DNA of 64,000 nt from Kutzneria kofuensis (GCF_014203355.1 NZ_JACHIR010000001.1:4714038-4778037), one strand, 5' to 3'. Shown: positions 26,783 through 40,943, counted from the stretch's first letter. Notes: generated by a model not told the origin, from the sequence alone. Translations and numbers: made by a program.

Positions 26783-27319
26783 ATGGCGAACCAGCAGGCA
26801 ACCGGAGCGAACCGATGGCTGTCGGCGCTGTCCGCGGTGGCGGCGGTGCTGCTGCTCGCGGCGCTGATCTTCTGCGGCGCGTCGCTGGTGAGCTGGCTCG
26901 GCGCGTCCGGTGACGAGTCGGTGCGGTTCGCCGGCACCCGGGACGACGTGCTGCGGGTCGGCAAGCAGGAGCTGATCAACTTCTACACGCTGGACTACAA
27001 GAACCCGGACGCCTCGTTCGACCGGCTCGTGCAGTCCTCCACGGGTGACCTGGCGACCGCGATCAAGCAGGGCGAGGCCACCTGGAAGAAGCAGCTCACC
27101 GATCAGAAGACCAGCTCCACCGCGAAGATCCTGGACGCCGCGGTGACCGAGCTCGACGACCGCGCCGGCACCGCGACCGTGGTGGCCATCGTCGAGGTCG
27201 ACGTGACGCCCGACAACGGCAAGCCGGCCAACCGGCTGCCCATGCAGATCCAGCTGACCAGGACGGACCAGGGCTGGAAGCTCAGCCAGGCCGGCTCCAT
27301 CGTCCTGGGCTCGCAGTAG
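26783..27319 (+). CDS. Mce-associated membrane protein 1
   Basis: The 178-residue protein has one N-terminal membrane segment (residues about 17-38) and an extracytoplasmic domain resembling Mce-associated (Mas) proteins: a helical YTLDYKNPDASFDRLVQSS part and a beta-rich end (VVAIVEVDVT; PMQIQLTRTDQGWKLSQAG). Mas proteins stabilise Mce complexes in mycobacteria; the role here is inferred from operon position. Confidence 0.8.
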   Translation: MANQQATGANRWLSALSAVAAVLLLAALIFCGASLVSWLGASGDESVRFAGTRDDVLRVGKQELINFYTLDYKNPDASFDRLVQSSTGDLATAIKQGEATWKKQLTDQKTSSTAKILDAAVTELDDRAGTATVVAIVEVDVTPDNGKPANRLPMQIQLTRTDQGWKLSQAGSIVLGSQ

Positions 27320-27341
27320 CCGGCCGCGGAAGGATCAGCAG

Positions 27342-28196
27342 GTGCCACCTCCCCGTCGTAACGCCAACGCCCAGCAGCCGGTCCGCCGGCCCCGGGTCGC
27401 CGGCCTGCGCCGGCCGACGGCCCGGCCGGAGGCCGCGCCGCCGCCCGCGGACGAGCGGGTGTCCGGCCGGCTGCCCGTCGACGACCAGCCGGTCGACCCG
27501 CCCGTCGACACGGAGGTCGTCGCGCCCGAGGTGATCGGCGCCGAGGAGACCGTCGAGCCGGCGGAACCCACGCGGCGCGAGTTCCCGAAGGCCTTCCCGG
27601 ACGCCGAGGCCGAGCCGGCGCCCGCCGGGGAGCGCCGGCCGCTGGGCGAGCGGCTGGCCCCGGCCGGGCGCGCGCTGACCCGGCTGCGGCCGCGGACCGT
27701 GCTCGGCCCGATCGTGATGGTGCTGGTCGCCGCGGTGCTGACGGCGGCGGGCTTCTGGTTCCGCGGCGAGGCCGGCCGGGTGCTCGACGGCGGCTCGGCG
27801 GCCAACAAGGCGCTGGCCGACACCGGCGCGACCACGGACGTGATCACCCAGGTCACCCGGGACATGGAGACGGTGTCCTCGTACAAGTACACCGACCTGG
27901 CCGGCGCGCAGAAGGCCGGCCAGGCGGTGAGCACCGGCAAGTTCCTCGGCGACTACAACAAGCTGTTCGAGCAGGTGAAGTCGCAGGCGCCGGCGCAGAA
28001 GGCGGTGGTTACCGGGCAGGTGGCCAAGATCGGCGTCCGGCAGCTGCAGGGCGACGACGCGATCCTGTTGGCCTTCCTGACCCAGACGACCACCAGGGCC
28101 GACACGAACCAGTCCAACTCGGTCGGCCTCGTCTACACGGTGACCGCGCACCGCTCGGGCGGGAAATGGCTGATCAGCGACCTCACGCCGAGGTGA
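27342..28196 (+). CDS. Mce-associated membrane protein 2
   Basis: The 284-residue protein has about 120 residues of Pro/Glu/Arg-rich cytoplasmic disorder, one membrane segment (about 123-145: VLGPIVMVLVAAVLTAAGFWF) and an extracytoplasmic Mas-like domain (DMETVSSYKYTDL; VYTVTAHRSGGKWLISDL). The layout matches the second Mce-associated gene that usually ends actinobacterial mce operons. GTG start is 22 bases after the previous stop. Confidence 0.78.
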   Translation: MPPPRRNANAQQPVRRPRVAGLRRPTARPEAAPPPADERVSGRLPVDDQPVDPPVDTEVVAPEVIGAEETVEPAEPTRREFPKAFPDAEAEPAPAGERRPLGERLAPAGRALTRLRPRTVLGPIVMVLVAAVLTAAGFWFRGEAGRVLDGGSAANKALADTGATTDVITQVTRDMETVSSYKYTDLAGAQKAGQAVSTGKFLGDYNKLFEQVKSQAPAQKAVVTGQVAKIGVRQLQGDDAILLAFLTQTTTRADTNQSNSVGLVYTVTAHRSGGKWLISDLTPR

Positions 28197-28330
28197 GCGG
28201 GCGGGGGGTGTGTTCGCAAATGCCACTAACACGGCCGGCGAGCCGCCATTACTCCTCCCTTTCACACCCGCACACTCGGTGAGCTGGTAAATATTGATCA
28301 ACCGTTCGGGTGGCTGGGGAGGTCGGGTCC

Positions 28331-28882
28331 GTGATCAAGTGGCATCGGGATGACGGCGTCGTGGTCGGCACCCTGGAGCCCGAACGCGTGGCGTGGCTGC
28401 GCAGCAGGCTGGCGGAGTTCCACGCGCTGCTCGACTGGCGGCTGAGCCAGTACACGACGGACTACCCGCTCGGCGAGGTGCTCGGCATCGCGCTGCCCAC
28501 CGAGCCGACGGACCACCCGCCGCTGCAGGCCGTGCTGCGCATGCACGTGCCGGACAGCGAGCCGGCCGAGGTCCGCCTGTGGTGGGAGCCGGAGCTGATC
28601 GGCGGGCTGCGCGCCGCGGTGGCCGACGCCTGGCGCAACCTGCCGACCGAGGGCGGTGTGGTGCGACTGGCCGACGACCCGCAGCGGCTGCGGGCCTGGA
28701 CCCGGGTGCTGCTCAGCCTGCGCATCGCCTACCTCGCCACCTGGGTGCCCGAGGCGCTGTCCGCGCCGCTGCCCGAGGACGCCCCCGCCGACCAGCGCCG
28801 CCGGTACGACCGGGCCTGCTGGCTGCGCGCGGTGGTGGACACGCTCGGCGAGTTCACCGGACTGGGCGCGTCCAGGGGCTGA
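28331..28882 (+). CDS. hypothetical protein, DUF2017-like
   Basis: The 183-residue protein is mainly helical and begins VIKWHRDDGVVVGTLEPERV. The pattern of an N-terminal strand-turn followed by helices with RVLLSLRIAYLATWV resembles DUF2017 proteins weakly. GGGAGG at 28318-28323 favours GTG 28331 over GTG 28310. Its last 154 bases overlap the convergent gene at 28729-29292. No function is assigned. Confidence 0.65.
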   Translation: MIKWHRDDGVVVGTLEPERVAWLRSRLAEFHALLDWRLSQYTTDYPLGEVLGIALPTEPTDHPPLQAVLRMHVPDSEPAEVRLWWEPELIGGLRAAVADAWRNLPTEGGVVRLADDPQRLRAWTRVLLSLRIAYLATWVPEALSAPLPEDAPADQRRRYDRACWLRAVVDTLGEFTGLGASRG

Positions 28883-29292
28883 CCGAGCGGCAGCGGCGTC
28901 CGCCGCGGCCCCGCACCGGCGGGCCTGACGAGCAGCAGCTCGCGCTCGTGCTCGGGCATGGCGCGCAGGTCGTCGAGATCGGCGAGCTTGAGCGCACTGC
29001 ACCCGTTGCCGTACGCCCGCGCGAGCCCGACCAGGTACTGCAGGCTGGGCCGGCCGCGGGAGGCGGGCCAGTTCTCGCACTCGCTGACCCGCTCGGCGCT
29101 GATCGCCCGGCCGGGATTGGCCCGGTTGTACCGGTGCGCGAGCTGCACCTGCGTCCAGCCGAGCGCGTACCGCCAGGCCAGCCGGGGCCGGGCGCCGAAG
29201 CGCTGTGCCATCTCGGTGGCGATCCGCTCGACCGGGCAGCCGAGTTCGAGCATCCACGCCCGCACCTCGTCCCGCTCCGCCTTGCTCGTCAT
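28729..29292 (-). CDS. XRE-like helix-turn-helix transcriptional regulator
   Basis: The protein has about 187 residues, starting MTSKAERDEVRAWMLELGCP. The segment LGWTQVQLAHRYNRANPGRA, followed by VSECENWPAS, is an XRE/Cro-type DNA-binding helix pair. The family often regulates secondary metabolism genes in actinomycetes, but no target is known here. The C-terminal 45 residues lie in the overlap with the opposite gene and have Ser/Arg-rich, out-of-frame-like composition, so the true end may be less conserved. Divergent from the gene at 29521. Confidence 0.7.
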   Translation of the reverse strand: MTSKAERDEVRAWMLELGCPVERIATEMAQRFGARPRLAWRYALGWTQVQLAHRYNRANPGRAISAERVSECENWPASRGRPSLQYLVGLARAYGNGCSALKLADLDDLRAMPEHERELLLVRPAGAGPRRTPLPLGQPLDAPSPVNSPSVSTTARSQQARSYRRRWSAGASSGSGADSASGTQVAR

Positions 29293-29520
29293 CCACGTCC
29301 CCCTTCTTGGAGAACCGCCGCGCACACACCCCCTTTCCGGATCCGAACCTAGCCCCGCACCCCGACAATTCGCCCTCCCCGCCAAGAAAACCGGCCACCG
29401 GCCCGAACTTCTGACCCGTTTCCGGGACGAATCCGCAGCTCACAGGGGTCGAAACGAGCCAAGAAAAGATTGGGGATCCACACGGGGTCGATCAACGGCT
29501 TCCAGCGCCAGGCTTGACCC

Positions 29521-30240
29521 ATGACCGACATCTCGCCCACGAAGACCATCGCGGTGCTCGGCGTGCGCCCCACCGACCGCACCGCGGCACTGCACATCCT
29601 GGCGGCCCGGCTCGCGGCCGCGGGCCTGCGCCCGGTCCCGGTGCCGGACGACCCGGTGCTCGCCGACCCGGGTGCCGGCGCCGCCACGGCCGGCAGGAGC
29701 CCGACCGTGGCCCAGCTCCGCCGGGCGGACTGGGTGACCGCGTTCGACACCGTGCTGGCCGCGTGCGACCGCGAGCGCAACGCCCGCACGCGGGTGGCGG
29801 CGGGCGTGCTGCTGGTCAGCGGAGCCGCCCTGCGCGCGCTGGCGCGCTACCGGGTCGGCCTGGCGCTGCGCGGCGAGGACTACGACGCGTCGATCCGCGG
29901 CTGGCTGGAGGGCCCGGCGGCGGGCGCGGCAGCCGGCTACGACGCGGTGCTGCGCGTGCGGCCGGCCGCGCCGGTCGGGCCGGGGGAGCGGCTGCTCGAC
30001 CGGGCGCTGGCGGAGGTGCTCGAACGGCTCGCGATACCCCCGGGCACGATCTTTACCACCACCTTCGGAAGTGACGTTCGCCACACTGTTTCGGCGGTGG
30101 TGGCGCTGGCGACTCGCCAGGGTGTGCCAACCTCTTTCGAGTGTGATCATCCGTCCGCCCGGCCGTCGCCGCTGGTCAGCGCCGTCCAAGCGGGTGGAAT
30201 TGATGTCCGCCACTGGAGTGATCGGCCGGTGACACCTTGA
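29521..30240 (+). CDS. hypothetical protein
   Basis: The 239-residue protein begins TDISPTKTIAVLGVRPTDRT, a beta-strand-loop start that looks like a degenerate nucleotide-binding fold but lacks a true Walker A lysine-serine pair. The middle is Ala/Arg-rich helices, and a near-C-terminal strand-rich segment reads GTIFTTTFGSDVRHTVSAVV. No family was recognised. It stands alone before rpoB, facing the same way. Confidence 0.65.
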   Translation: MTDISPTKTIAVLGVRPTDRTAALHILAARLAAAGLRPVPVPDDPVLADPGAGAATAGRSPTVAQLRRADWVTAFDTVLAACDRERNARTRVAAGVLLVSGAALRALARYRVGLALRGEDYDASIRGWLEGPAAGAAAGYDAVLRVRPAAPVGPGERLLDRALAEVLERLAIPPGTIFTTTFGSDVRHTVSAVVALATRQGVPTSFECDHPSARPSPLVSAVQAGGIDVRHWSDRPVTP

Positions 30241-30301
30241 CTGTCGGCCTGGTCGGGGTCACTCTGTCGGTGAGCACCGCCGTGGGCCTTCCAGGGACCC
30301 C

Positions 30302-30330
30302 TCGACAGTCGCCGTTCTCCGGGCTAGACT
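30302..30330 (+). promoter_or_regulatory. candidate rpoB promoter
   Basis: TCGACA at 30302-30307 and TAGACT at 30325-30330 are 17 bases apart, a plausible main-sigma promoter about 137 bases before the rpoB start. The leader between has no clear terminator. Confidence 0.5.
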
Positions 30331-30466
30331 GCCCCTTTGCGCTGCCCTCTGTCCGCATGCCCTTCGCCGAGAGCACGGGATTTGGGGAGCCACGCACCCC
30401 TGACAGACGCGTTAGTCCCTGCTGACGCGGCTGCCGCCAGTACATCAGTCCCTGGAAGGACGCATC

Positions 30467-33400
30467 TTGGCAGTCTCCCGCGCGACCAAGGCCACTGCTG
30501 CGACCAACTCCACCGGAATTCCCGGAGCACCCCGACGCGTCTCGTTCGCGAAGATCCGCGAGCCGCTGGCCGCTCCCAACCTCCTCGAAATGCAGAACCA
30601 CTCCTTCGAGTGGCTCACCGGAAACGAGGCGTGGTTCCAGCGCCGGGTGGACGCTGGTGACGAGGCCCCGACCGGCGGCCTCGAAGAGGTCCTGAACGAG
30701 ATCTCCCCGATCGAGGACTTCTCCGGTTCGATGTCGCTGTCCTTCTCCGACCCGCGCTTCGACGAGGTCAAGGCCTCCGTCGAGGACTGCAAGGACAAGG
30801 ACATGACGTACGCGGCCCCGCTGTTCGTCACCGCGGAGTTCACCAACCACACCACCGGCGAGATCAAGAGCCAGACGGTGTTCATGGGCGACTTCCCGAT
30901 GATGACCGACCTGGGCACGTTCATCATCAACGGCACCGAGCGGGTCGTGGTCTCCCAGCTCGTGCGCTCCCCCGGTGTGTACTACGACACCGCGATCGAC
31001 AAGACGACCGACAAGGACGTCTTCAACGTCAAGATCATCCCGAGCCGGGGCGCCTGGCTGGAGTTCGACGTCGACAAGCGCGACACCGTCGGCGTGCGCA
31101 TCGACCGCAAGCGCCGCCAGCCGGTCACCGTGCTGCTGAAGGCGCTGGGCTGGACCACGGAGCAGATCCGCGAGCGGTTCTCGTTCAGCGAGACGCTGCT
31201 GGCCACCCTCGAGAAGGACCACACCGCCGGTCCCGACGAGGCGCTGCTGGACATCTACCGCAAGCTGCGTCCGGGCGAGCCGCCGACCAAGGAGAGCGCG
31301 CAGGCGCTGCTGGAGAACCTGTTCTTCAAGGAGAAGCGCTACGACCTGGCCAAGGTCGGCCGGTACAAGGTCAACAAGAAGCTGGGCCTGAACTACCCGG
31401 TGTCCACCGGCGTGCTGACCGAGGACGACATCGTCACCACGATCGAGTACCTGGTCCGGCTGCACGCGGGCGAGACCTCGATGACGGTCAACGGCCAGGA
31501 GATCCCGGTCGAGGTCGACGACATCGACCACTTCGGCAACCGCCGCGTGCGCACCGTCGGCGAGCTGATCCAGAACCAGATCCGGGTCGGCCTGTCCAGG
31601 ATGGAGCGAGTCGTCCGGGAGCGGATGACCACCCAGGACGTCGAGGCGATCACGCCGCAGACCCTGATCAACATCCGGCCCGTCGTGGCCGCGATCAAGG
31701 AGTTCTTCGGCACCTCCCAGCTGTCGCAGTTCATGCAGCAGACCAACCCGCTGGACGGCCTGACCCACAAGCGCCGCCTGTCGGCGCTCGGCCCGGGCGG
31801 TATCTCGCGTGAGCGCGCCAGCATGGACGTCCGCGACGTGCACCCCTCGCACTACGGCCGGATGTGCCCGATCGAGACGCCGGAAGGCCCGAACATCGGC
31901 CTGATCGGCTCGCTGTGCTCGTTCGCGCGGGTCAACCCGTTCGGCTTCATCGAGTCCCCGTACCGCAAGGTCGTCGACGGCCGGGTCACCGACCAGATCG
32001 ACTACCTGACCGCGGACGAGGAGGACCGCTTCGTCAAGGCGCAGGCCAACACGCCGATCGACGACGACGGCAACTTCCTCGAGGACCGGGTCATGGTCCG
32101 CCGGAAGGGCGGCGAGACCGACCTCGCCGACGTGGCCGACGTGGACTACATGGACGTCTCGCCGCGCCAGATGGTCTCCGTCGCGACCGCGATGGTGCCC
32201 TTCCTGGAGCACGACGACGCCAACCGCGCGCTGATGGGCGCCAACATGCAGCGCCAGGCCGTTCCGCTGCTGCGCAGCGAGGCGCCGCTGGTCGGCACCG
32301 GCATGGAGCTGCGGGCCGCGGTCGACGCCGGCGACGTGGTGGTCGCCCGCAAGTCCGGCGTGGTCGAGGAGCTCTCGGCCGACTTCGTCACGGTGATGGC
32401 CGACGACGGCAGCCGGCAGACCTACGCGATGCACAAGTTCCGCCGCTCCAACCAGGGCACCTGCATCAACCAGAAGCCCATCGTCAACGAGGGCGACCGG
32501 GTGGAGCAGGGCCAGGTCATCGCGGACGCTCCGTGCACCGAGAACGGCGAGATGGCGCTGGGCAAGAACCTGCTCGTCGCGATCATGCCGTGGGAGGGGC
32601 ACAACTACGAGGACGCGATCATCGTGAGCCAGCGTCTGGTTCAGGATGACGTGCTCACCTCGATCCACATCGAAGAGCACGAGATCGACGCCCGCGACAC
32701 CAAGCTCGGCGCCGAGGAGATCACCCGGGACATCCCGAACGTCTCCGAGGAGGTCCTGGCCGACCTCGACGAGCGCGGCATCATCCGGATCGGCGCCGAG
32801 GTCCGCGACGGCGACATCCTCGTCGGCAAGGTCACGCCCAAGGGCGAGACCGAGCTGACCCCGGAGGAGCGGCTGCTGCGCGCCATCTTCGGTGAGAAGG
32901 CCCGCGAGGTCCGCGACACCTCGCTGAAGGTGCCGCACGGCGAGACCGGCAAGGTCATCGGCATCCGCGTGTTCAGCCGCGAGGACGACGACGAGCTGCC
33001 CCCGGGCGTGAACGAGCTGGTCCGCGTCTACGTCGCCCAGAAGCGCCGCATCCAGGACGGTGACAAGCTCGCCGGCCGCCACGGCAACAAGGGCGTCATC
33101 GGCAAGATCCTGCCGGTCGAGGACATGCCGTTCCTGCCGGACGGCACGCCGGTGGACATCGTGCTCAACACCCACGGTGTGCCCCGTCGTATGAACATCG
33201 GCCAGGTGCTGGAGACCCACCTCGGGTGGATCGCCAAGCAGGGCTGGAGCATCGAGGGCGACCCGGAATGGGCCGCGAAGCTGCCGGAGGACCTCTACGA
33301 CGTGGAGCCGAACACGAACACGGCGACGCCGGTGTTCGACGGCGCCAAGGTCGAGGAGATCGTCGGCCTGCTCGGCTCGACCCGTCCCAACCGGGACGGC

Positions 33401-33946
33401 GAGCGCATGGTCGGCCAGGACGGCAAGGCCACCCTGTTCGACGGGCGCAGCGGCGAGCCGTACCCGTTCCCGGTGTCGGTCGGCTACATGTACATCCTGA
33501 AGCTGCTGCACCTGGTCGACGACAAGATCCACGCCCGGTCCACCGGTCCGTACTCGATGATCACGCAGCAGCCGCTGGGTGGTAAGGCGCAGTTCGGTGG
33601 CCAGCGCTTCGGTGAGATGGAGTGCTGGGCCATGCAGGCCTACGGCGCCGCCTACACCCTGCAGGAACTGCTCACCATCAAGTCGGACGACAAGCTCGGC
33701 CGCGTGAAGGTGTACGAGGCCATCGTCAAGGGCCAGAACGTCCCCGAGCCCGGGGTGCCGGAGTCGTTCAAGGTGCTGCTCAAGGAGCTGCAGTCCCTCT
33801 GCCTCAACGTGGAGGTGCTCTCCAGCGACGGTGCCGCGATCGAGATGCGTGACGGCGACGACGAGGACCTGGAGAGGGCTGCCGCCAACCTCGGCATCAA
33901 CCTGTCCCGGAACGAGTCGCCGTCCGTCGACGACGTCGTGAACTGA
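30467..33946 (+). CDS. rpoB: DNA-directed RNA polymerase beta subunit
   Basis: The protein has 1159 residues, normal for Actinobacteria. It starts with TTG, fixed by GGAAGGA at 30454-30460 and the conserved [11 protein letters not shown] that follows. Typical segments include [28 protein letters not shown] and GRHGNKGVI. The rifampicin-binding region reads [18 protein letters not shown]. Residues Gln424, Thr426 and Asp430 stand at E. coli positions Asp516, Asn518 and Ser522. His434 and Ser439 (E. coli 526 and 531) are unchanged. rpoC follows after 92 bases. Confidence 0.98.
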   Translation: MAVSRATKATAATNSTGIPGAPRRVSFAKIREPLAAPNLLEMQNHSFEWLTGNEAWFQRRVDAGDEAPTGGLEEVLNEISPIEDFSGSMSLSFSDPRFDEVKASVEDCKDKDMTYAAPLFVTAEFTNHTTGEIKSQTVFMGDFPMMTDLGTFIINGTERVVVSQLVRSPGVYYDTAIDKTTDKDVFNVKIIPSRGAWLEFDVDKRDTVGVRIDRKRRQPVTVLLKALGWTTEQIRERFSFSETLLATLEKDHTAGPDEALLDIYRKLRPGEPPTKESAQALLENLFFKEKRYDLAKVGRYKVNKKLGLNYPVSTGVLTEDDIVTTIEYLVRLHAGETSMTVNGQEIPVEVDDIDHFGNRRVRTVGELIQNQIRVGLSRMERVVRERMTTQDVEAITPQTLINIRPVVAAIKEFFGTSQLSQFMQQTNPLDGLTHKRRLSALGPGGISRERASMDVRDVHPSHYGRMCPIETPEGPNIGLIGSLCSFARVNPFGFIESPYRKVVDGRVTDQIDYLTADEEDRFVKAQANTPIDDDGNFLEDRVMVRRKGGETDLADVADVDYMDVSPRQMVSVATAMVPFLEHDDANRALMGANMQRQAVPLLRSEAPLVGTGMELRAAVDAGDVVVARKSGVVEELSADFVTVMADDGSRQTYAMHKFRRSNQGTCINQKPIVNEGDRVEQGQVIADAPCTENGEMALGKNLLVAIMPWEGHNYEDAIIVSQRLVQDDVLTSIHIEEHEIDARDTKLGAEEITRDIPNVSEEVLADLDERGIIRIGAEVRDGDILVGKVTPKGETELTPEERLLRAIFGEKAREVRDTSLKVPHGETGKVIGIRVFSREDDDELPPGVNELVRVYVAQKRRIQDGDKLAGRHGNKGVIGKILPVEDMPFLPDGTPVDIVLNTHGVPRRMNIGQVLETHLGWIAKQGWSIEGDPEWAAKLPEDLYDVEPNTNTATPVFDGAKVEEIVGLLGSTRPNRDGERMVGQDGKATLFDGRSGEPYPFPVSVGYMYILKLLHLVDDKIHARSTGPYSMITQQPLGGKAQFGGQRFGEMECWAMQAYGAAYTLQELLTIKSDDKLGRVKVYEAIVKGQNVPEPGVPESFKVLLKELQSLCLNVEVLSSDGAAIEMRDGDDEDLERAAANLGINLSRNESPSVDDVVN

Positions 33947-34038
33947 CCTCGCCGCGCTGACTCCGGTGTTCCCCGAAACGCCGGGGTCAGCGTCCCGACC
34001 CCCAGGCAGCAATCAACCCGAAGGGGAGAAGAGCCGAC

Positions 34039-37938
<3,900 letters not shown>

Positions 37939-37954
37939 GGTAGCGAGCTGAAAA

Positions 37955-37990
37955 CGAAGGGCCGGGATGCTTCCGCATCCCGGCCCTTCG
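37955..37990 (+). terminator. terminator of rpoBC
   Basis: The 16-base arms cgaagggccgggatgc and gcatcccggcccttcg pair perfectly around ttcc, followed by tcttg. It also lies between rpoC and the convergent cassette. Confidence 0.88.
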
Positions 37991-38038
37991 TCTTGCGTTG
38001 CCGGAGATGGCGGGCGAACCGCCCGGCGCGGCGAAGGC

Positions 38039-39274
38039 TCAGCGCTCCGCGGCCTCGCGTTCGTAGTTGGACCTGCCGCTGCCGACCGTCAGCTCGTCGT
38101 CGATCTCCTCGGCGGACTGCTCGGGCTCGGGGAGGTTGTCCATGGTCTCCTTGGCCCTGCCGTAGATCTCCTTGGCCCCGTCCTTGATCTCACCCTTCCA
38201 GTCGAAGCCCTCGTCCTCCTTCTCCCCGGAGGAACCGGCCTCGGCGGCCTTCTCGCCGCTGCCGAAGACGCTCTTGGCGGTGCCGGTGATGTGGTCCCAG
38301 TCCTCGCCGAGCTGCTTGACGTCGCCGGTGAGGCCCTTGCCGTCGCGGGCGATGACGTGTTCGCCGATGCGGCCGACGGTGGTGCCGGCCTCGTTCACCC
38401 GGGAGCCGACCTTGCCGACGTTGGCCCCGACCTCGATCACCTTGTCGCCGGCCTTGCCGACTCCCTTGCCGACGAGCTTGCCCAGCGTGCCGGCGCCCTT
38501 CTCCATCTCCTCGCTGACCTTGGCCAGCCGGCCACCGACCTTCTGGATGCTCGCGGCGAACTTCTTCAGCAGCTCCGCGATCTTGCGGATCATGTCCATG
38601 ATCTTCTTGATCAGGTTGCCGACCTTCTCGATCAGCTTGCCGACCTTGGACACCTCGGCGCCGGCCTTGCCCACGGCGACGCCGGCCTCGGTGACGGTGG
38701 CCGCCGTCGCCGCCGCGTCGGACAGGCCGAAGGTGAAGATCGTGCCGGCCAGCCCGACCGCCCACGTGATCAGCATCTGCTCCACGAAGTCGGCCAGGAT
38801 GCCGATGATGATGTCCTTGGCCGCCTGCATCATCGACGCGCTGGCCTTGAGCAGCTGCACGATGTAGCCGGCCAGCGTCGCGGTGCCGTGGATGCCGTCC
38901 AGGAACGTGGCCATCTCCTGGTGGGCGACGTCCGAGGCGTCGCCCTTCCAGTTGGCGAAGCCGGCGGTCAGCTCGTCGTGCAGCTGCTGGCCCAGCTGGT
39001 CGATGTCGGCCGAGAGCTGCGAGTAGGTCTCGGCGGCCGCGTTCAGCGCGTCCGGGCTGCCGGTGACCAGCTCCAGTGCCTCCTTGACCGGCTCGATGTA
39101 GTCGATGACAAAGCCGAGGCCCTTGCTGATCAGCGTGTTCAGCGGGTCGATGCCGCCGGAGTCGTCGGCCTCGGCCGCGTACTGCTCGATCTCGGTGACG
39201 GTGGCGTGCACGTCGGCGCCGGCGCCGTAGATCTCGTCGAGCACGTCGGTGTGGCCTACGGGCAGCGAGGTCAT
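38039..39274 (-). CDS. WXG-type protein, probable type VII secretion substrate or accessory
   Basis: The protein has 411 residues. The first 120 residues are a helical pair with a central W-x-G turn (FANWKGDA, Trp109-Gly111), as in WXG100/ESX proteins. A hydrophobic stretch follows (about 135-200), then a long low-complexity region rich in Gly, Lys and Val, and an acidic tail. The hydrophobic centre could be a pore-like or membrane-inserting part (inference). No secretion ATPase is in the window. It is the third gene of a leftward cassette; start ATG overlaps the upstream stop by 4 bases. Confidence 0.7.
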   Translation of the reverse strand: MTSLPVGHTDVLDEIYGAGADVHATVTEIEQYAAEADDSGGIDPLNTLISKGLGFVIDYIEPVKEALELVTGSPDALNAAAETYSQLSADIDQLGQQLHDELTAGFANWKGDASDVAHQEMATFLDGIHGTATLAGYIVQLLKASASMMQAAKDIIIGILADFVEQMLITWAVGLAGTIFTFGLSDAAATAATVTEAGVAVGKAGAEVSKVGKLIEKVGNLIKKIMDMIRKIAELLKKFAASIQKVGGRLAKVSEEMEKGAGTLGKLVGKGVGKAGDKVIEVGANVGKVGSRVNEAGTTVGRIGEHVIARDGKGLTGDVKQLGEDWDHITGTAKSVFGSGEKAAEAGSSGEKEDEGFDWKGEIKDGAKEIYGRAKETMDNLPEPEQSAEEIDDELTVGSGRSNYEREAAER

Positions 39275-40098
39275 GCCTGCTCCTTGGGGGTGCTCGGGAG
39301 CAGCGTGCCGCTCATGTGCTCGTACGAGGGATCCTTCAGCGCCACCTTCGCGTGGCCGGCGTTGTCGGTCCGGGCATGCACGTCGACGTGCTCGGTCAGC
39401 CCGTCGGCCTGCTGGATGTCGCCCTTGACCTCGACGTCCTCCCGGGCCTCGCCGGTCACCTCGACGGTGACGGGGCCGCCGCCCTCGACCTCGACGGTGA
39501 TCTTGCCGTGCATGGTCTGGTGGCCGTCCTGGCCGGGGTCCGGCACCATGCCCGGGTCCGGCGGCGTGGCCGGCGCCGGGATCTTCGGCCGGCCGACGGG
39601 CGGCGTCGGCGGTGGTCCGCCGACGGGTCCGCCGCCCCCGCCGACGGGTCCGCCACCGTGCCAGCCGCCGCCCGCGCCGCCGTACTGGTCGGTGTTGGTG
39701 TTGCGGGGCCCGCCACCGTCGACCGAACTGCCCTCGCGCGGGCCGCCGGACCGGCCGGGATCGGCCCTTCCGGGATCCCTGCCCTCGTCGCCGCCGGCCT
39801 GCTCGATCTCCTTCTTGTGGTACTCGTCGATCTCCCGGTACAGATCCGCGGTGTTGGAAATGCGCTGCCCGGCGTTGTCCAGCCCGCTGGTCATGTTCGA
39901 CAGGTGATCGGTGAGCTGGTTCTGCAATTCCACGTACTTGCCGTGCGTCGTCAATTCACCGAGCAGTCCCCATGAACGGGACGGAACCTGGGCGGCGGTG
40001 GCGCGCCCGTGCAGCGACTCGGCCTGGCTCGCCATCGACGACACGCGCTTGCCGCATTGCGCCAGTTCCTCGGTGACGACGGTGAATCCCTCGGCCAT
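39271..40098 (-). CDS. EspC/WXG-like helical protein with Pro/Gly-rich middle
   Basis: The protein has 275 residues. The first about 100 residues form a helical hairpin ([37 protein letters not shown]), like ESX-1 secretion-associated EspC or WXG100 partners. A Gly/Pro-rich linker ([14 protein letters not shown]) leads to a beta-rich tail ([18 protein letters not shown]). It is translationally coupled to both neighbours in the cassette. It probably pairs with the WXG protein downstream; no secretion signal is proved. Confidence 0.62.
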   Translation of the reverse strand: MAEGFTVVTEELAQCGKRVSSMASQAESLHGRATAAQVPSRSWGLLGELTTHGKYVELQNQLTDHLSNMTSGLDNAGQRISNTADLYREIDEYHKKEIEQAGGDEGRDPGRADPGRSGGPREGSSVDGGGPRNTNTDQYGGAGGGWHGGGPVGGGGGPVGGPPPTPPVGRPKIPAPATPPDPGMVPDPGQDGHQTMHGKITVEVEGGGPVTVEVTGEAREDVEVKGDIQQADGLTEHVDVHARTDNAGHAKVALKDPSYEHMSGTLLPSTPKEQA

Positions 40099-40730
40099 CA
40101 GAACGACTCCTCCGAGCCGAAGCGGAACTCCTCGTCGTCATCCGACCGCCGCGCCGGCGCGGCCGGCGGGGTCGAAGGCCGGTCGTCGTCATCGGTCATG
40201 ATGCCCTCGGGCATCGAGTCGTCGACGTACTCGTCGGGCGCCGGCTGCGCGTGCTGGGTTCCGGTGTGCTGCGCCTGCGGTGGCGGCGCGTACTGCTGAA
40301 CCGGGGGCTGGACCTGGGGTTCGGGCTGCCGCGGGGCCTCGTGCCAACCGTCGGCCTGCGGCTCCGGCGGGTTGGCCAGCTCCTCCTGCACCTTGTTCAC
40401 CCTGGCCGCGATGTCGGTGCGGTCGCCCGCGTAGCGCTGCACGATCTCGGCCTGCCGGCGGGCCGACTTGGCCACAGCCTGCTGGAACGTCGTCGTGACC
40501 AGCCGGGACAGCGCCGGCGCCGACATGCTCATCGCGGACGGGCTGATGGTGATCGACCGGACCGCGCCCGAGGGCCCGGCGACCACGGTGACGCCGCCGT
40601 CCCGCGACGTCTCCGTCGTTTCGATCGCGACGATCTCCTGCTGCATCAGCTCGAACCGGCCGGCGTCCTTTTCCGCCTGCGCCACATTGCGCCGAAACGC
40701 GTCGATGCGCGCGGCGGTGTCCTGATTCAT
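40098..40730 (-). CDS. YbaB/EbfC-family-like protein
   Basis: The protein has 210 residues. The first about 120 resemble the YbaB/EbfC DNA-binding fold: a helical start, then [19 protein letters not shown] and a helix carrying [18 protein letters not shown]. The tail is Pro/Gln-rich ([14 protein letters not shown]) and acidic. Similar YbaB-like genes commonly open ESX-associated cassettes in actinomycetes. First gene of the leftward trio; stop overlaps the next start by one base. Confidence 0.72.
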   Translation of the reverse strand: MNQDTAARIDAFRRNVAQAEKDAGRFELMQQEIVAIETTETSRDGGVTVVAGPSGAVRSITISPSAMSMSAPALSRLVTTTFQQAVAKSARRQAEIVQRYAGDRTDIAARVNKVQEELANPPEPQADGWHEAPRQPEPQVQPPVQQYAPPPQAQHTGTQHAQPAPDEYVDDSMPEGIMTDDDDRPSTPPAAPARRSDDDEEFRFGSEESF

Positions 40731-40943
40731 CCCCAGTTCTCCCCGTGTCGGTGTACCGGGTTAAACACATACCGCATCGCCGTGGTCACCGTCCGCGTAT
40801 CGCCCCCGCGCGGTCTCGAACACGCGGTCGACTATGCTTGTCGACACGAATGCCGAGGGCCTTGCCGATCTTCCTTCTTGATCTTCCGGCAGTGCGACAC
40901 GCCACGCGCGACACGCGTGTCCGGTGCGTACCCGACCCCCGTT

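Noticed and set aside
30176-34012. A 1278-codon leftward frame opposite rpoB
   Set aside because: Shadow of rpoB codon use; no family features, while rpoB is certain.
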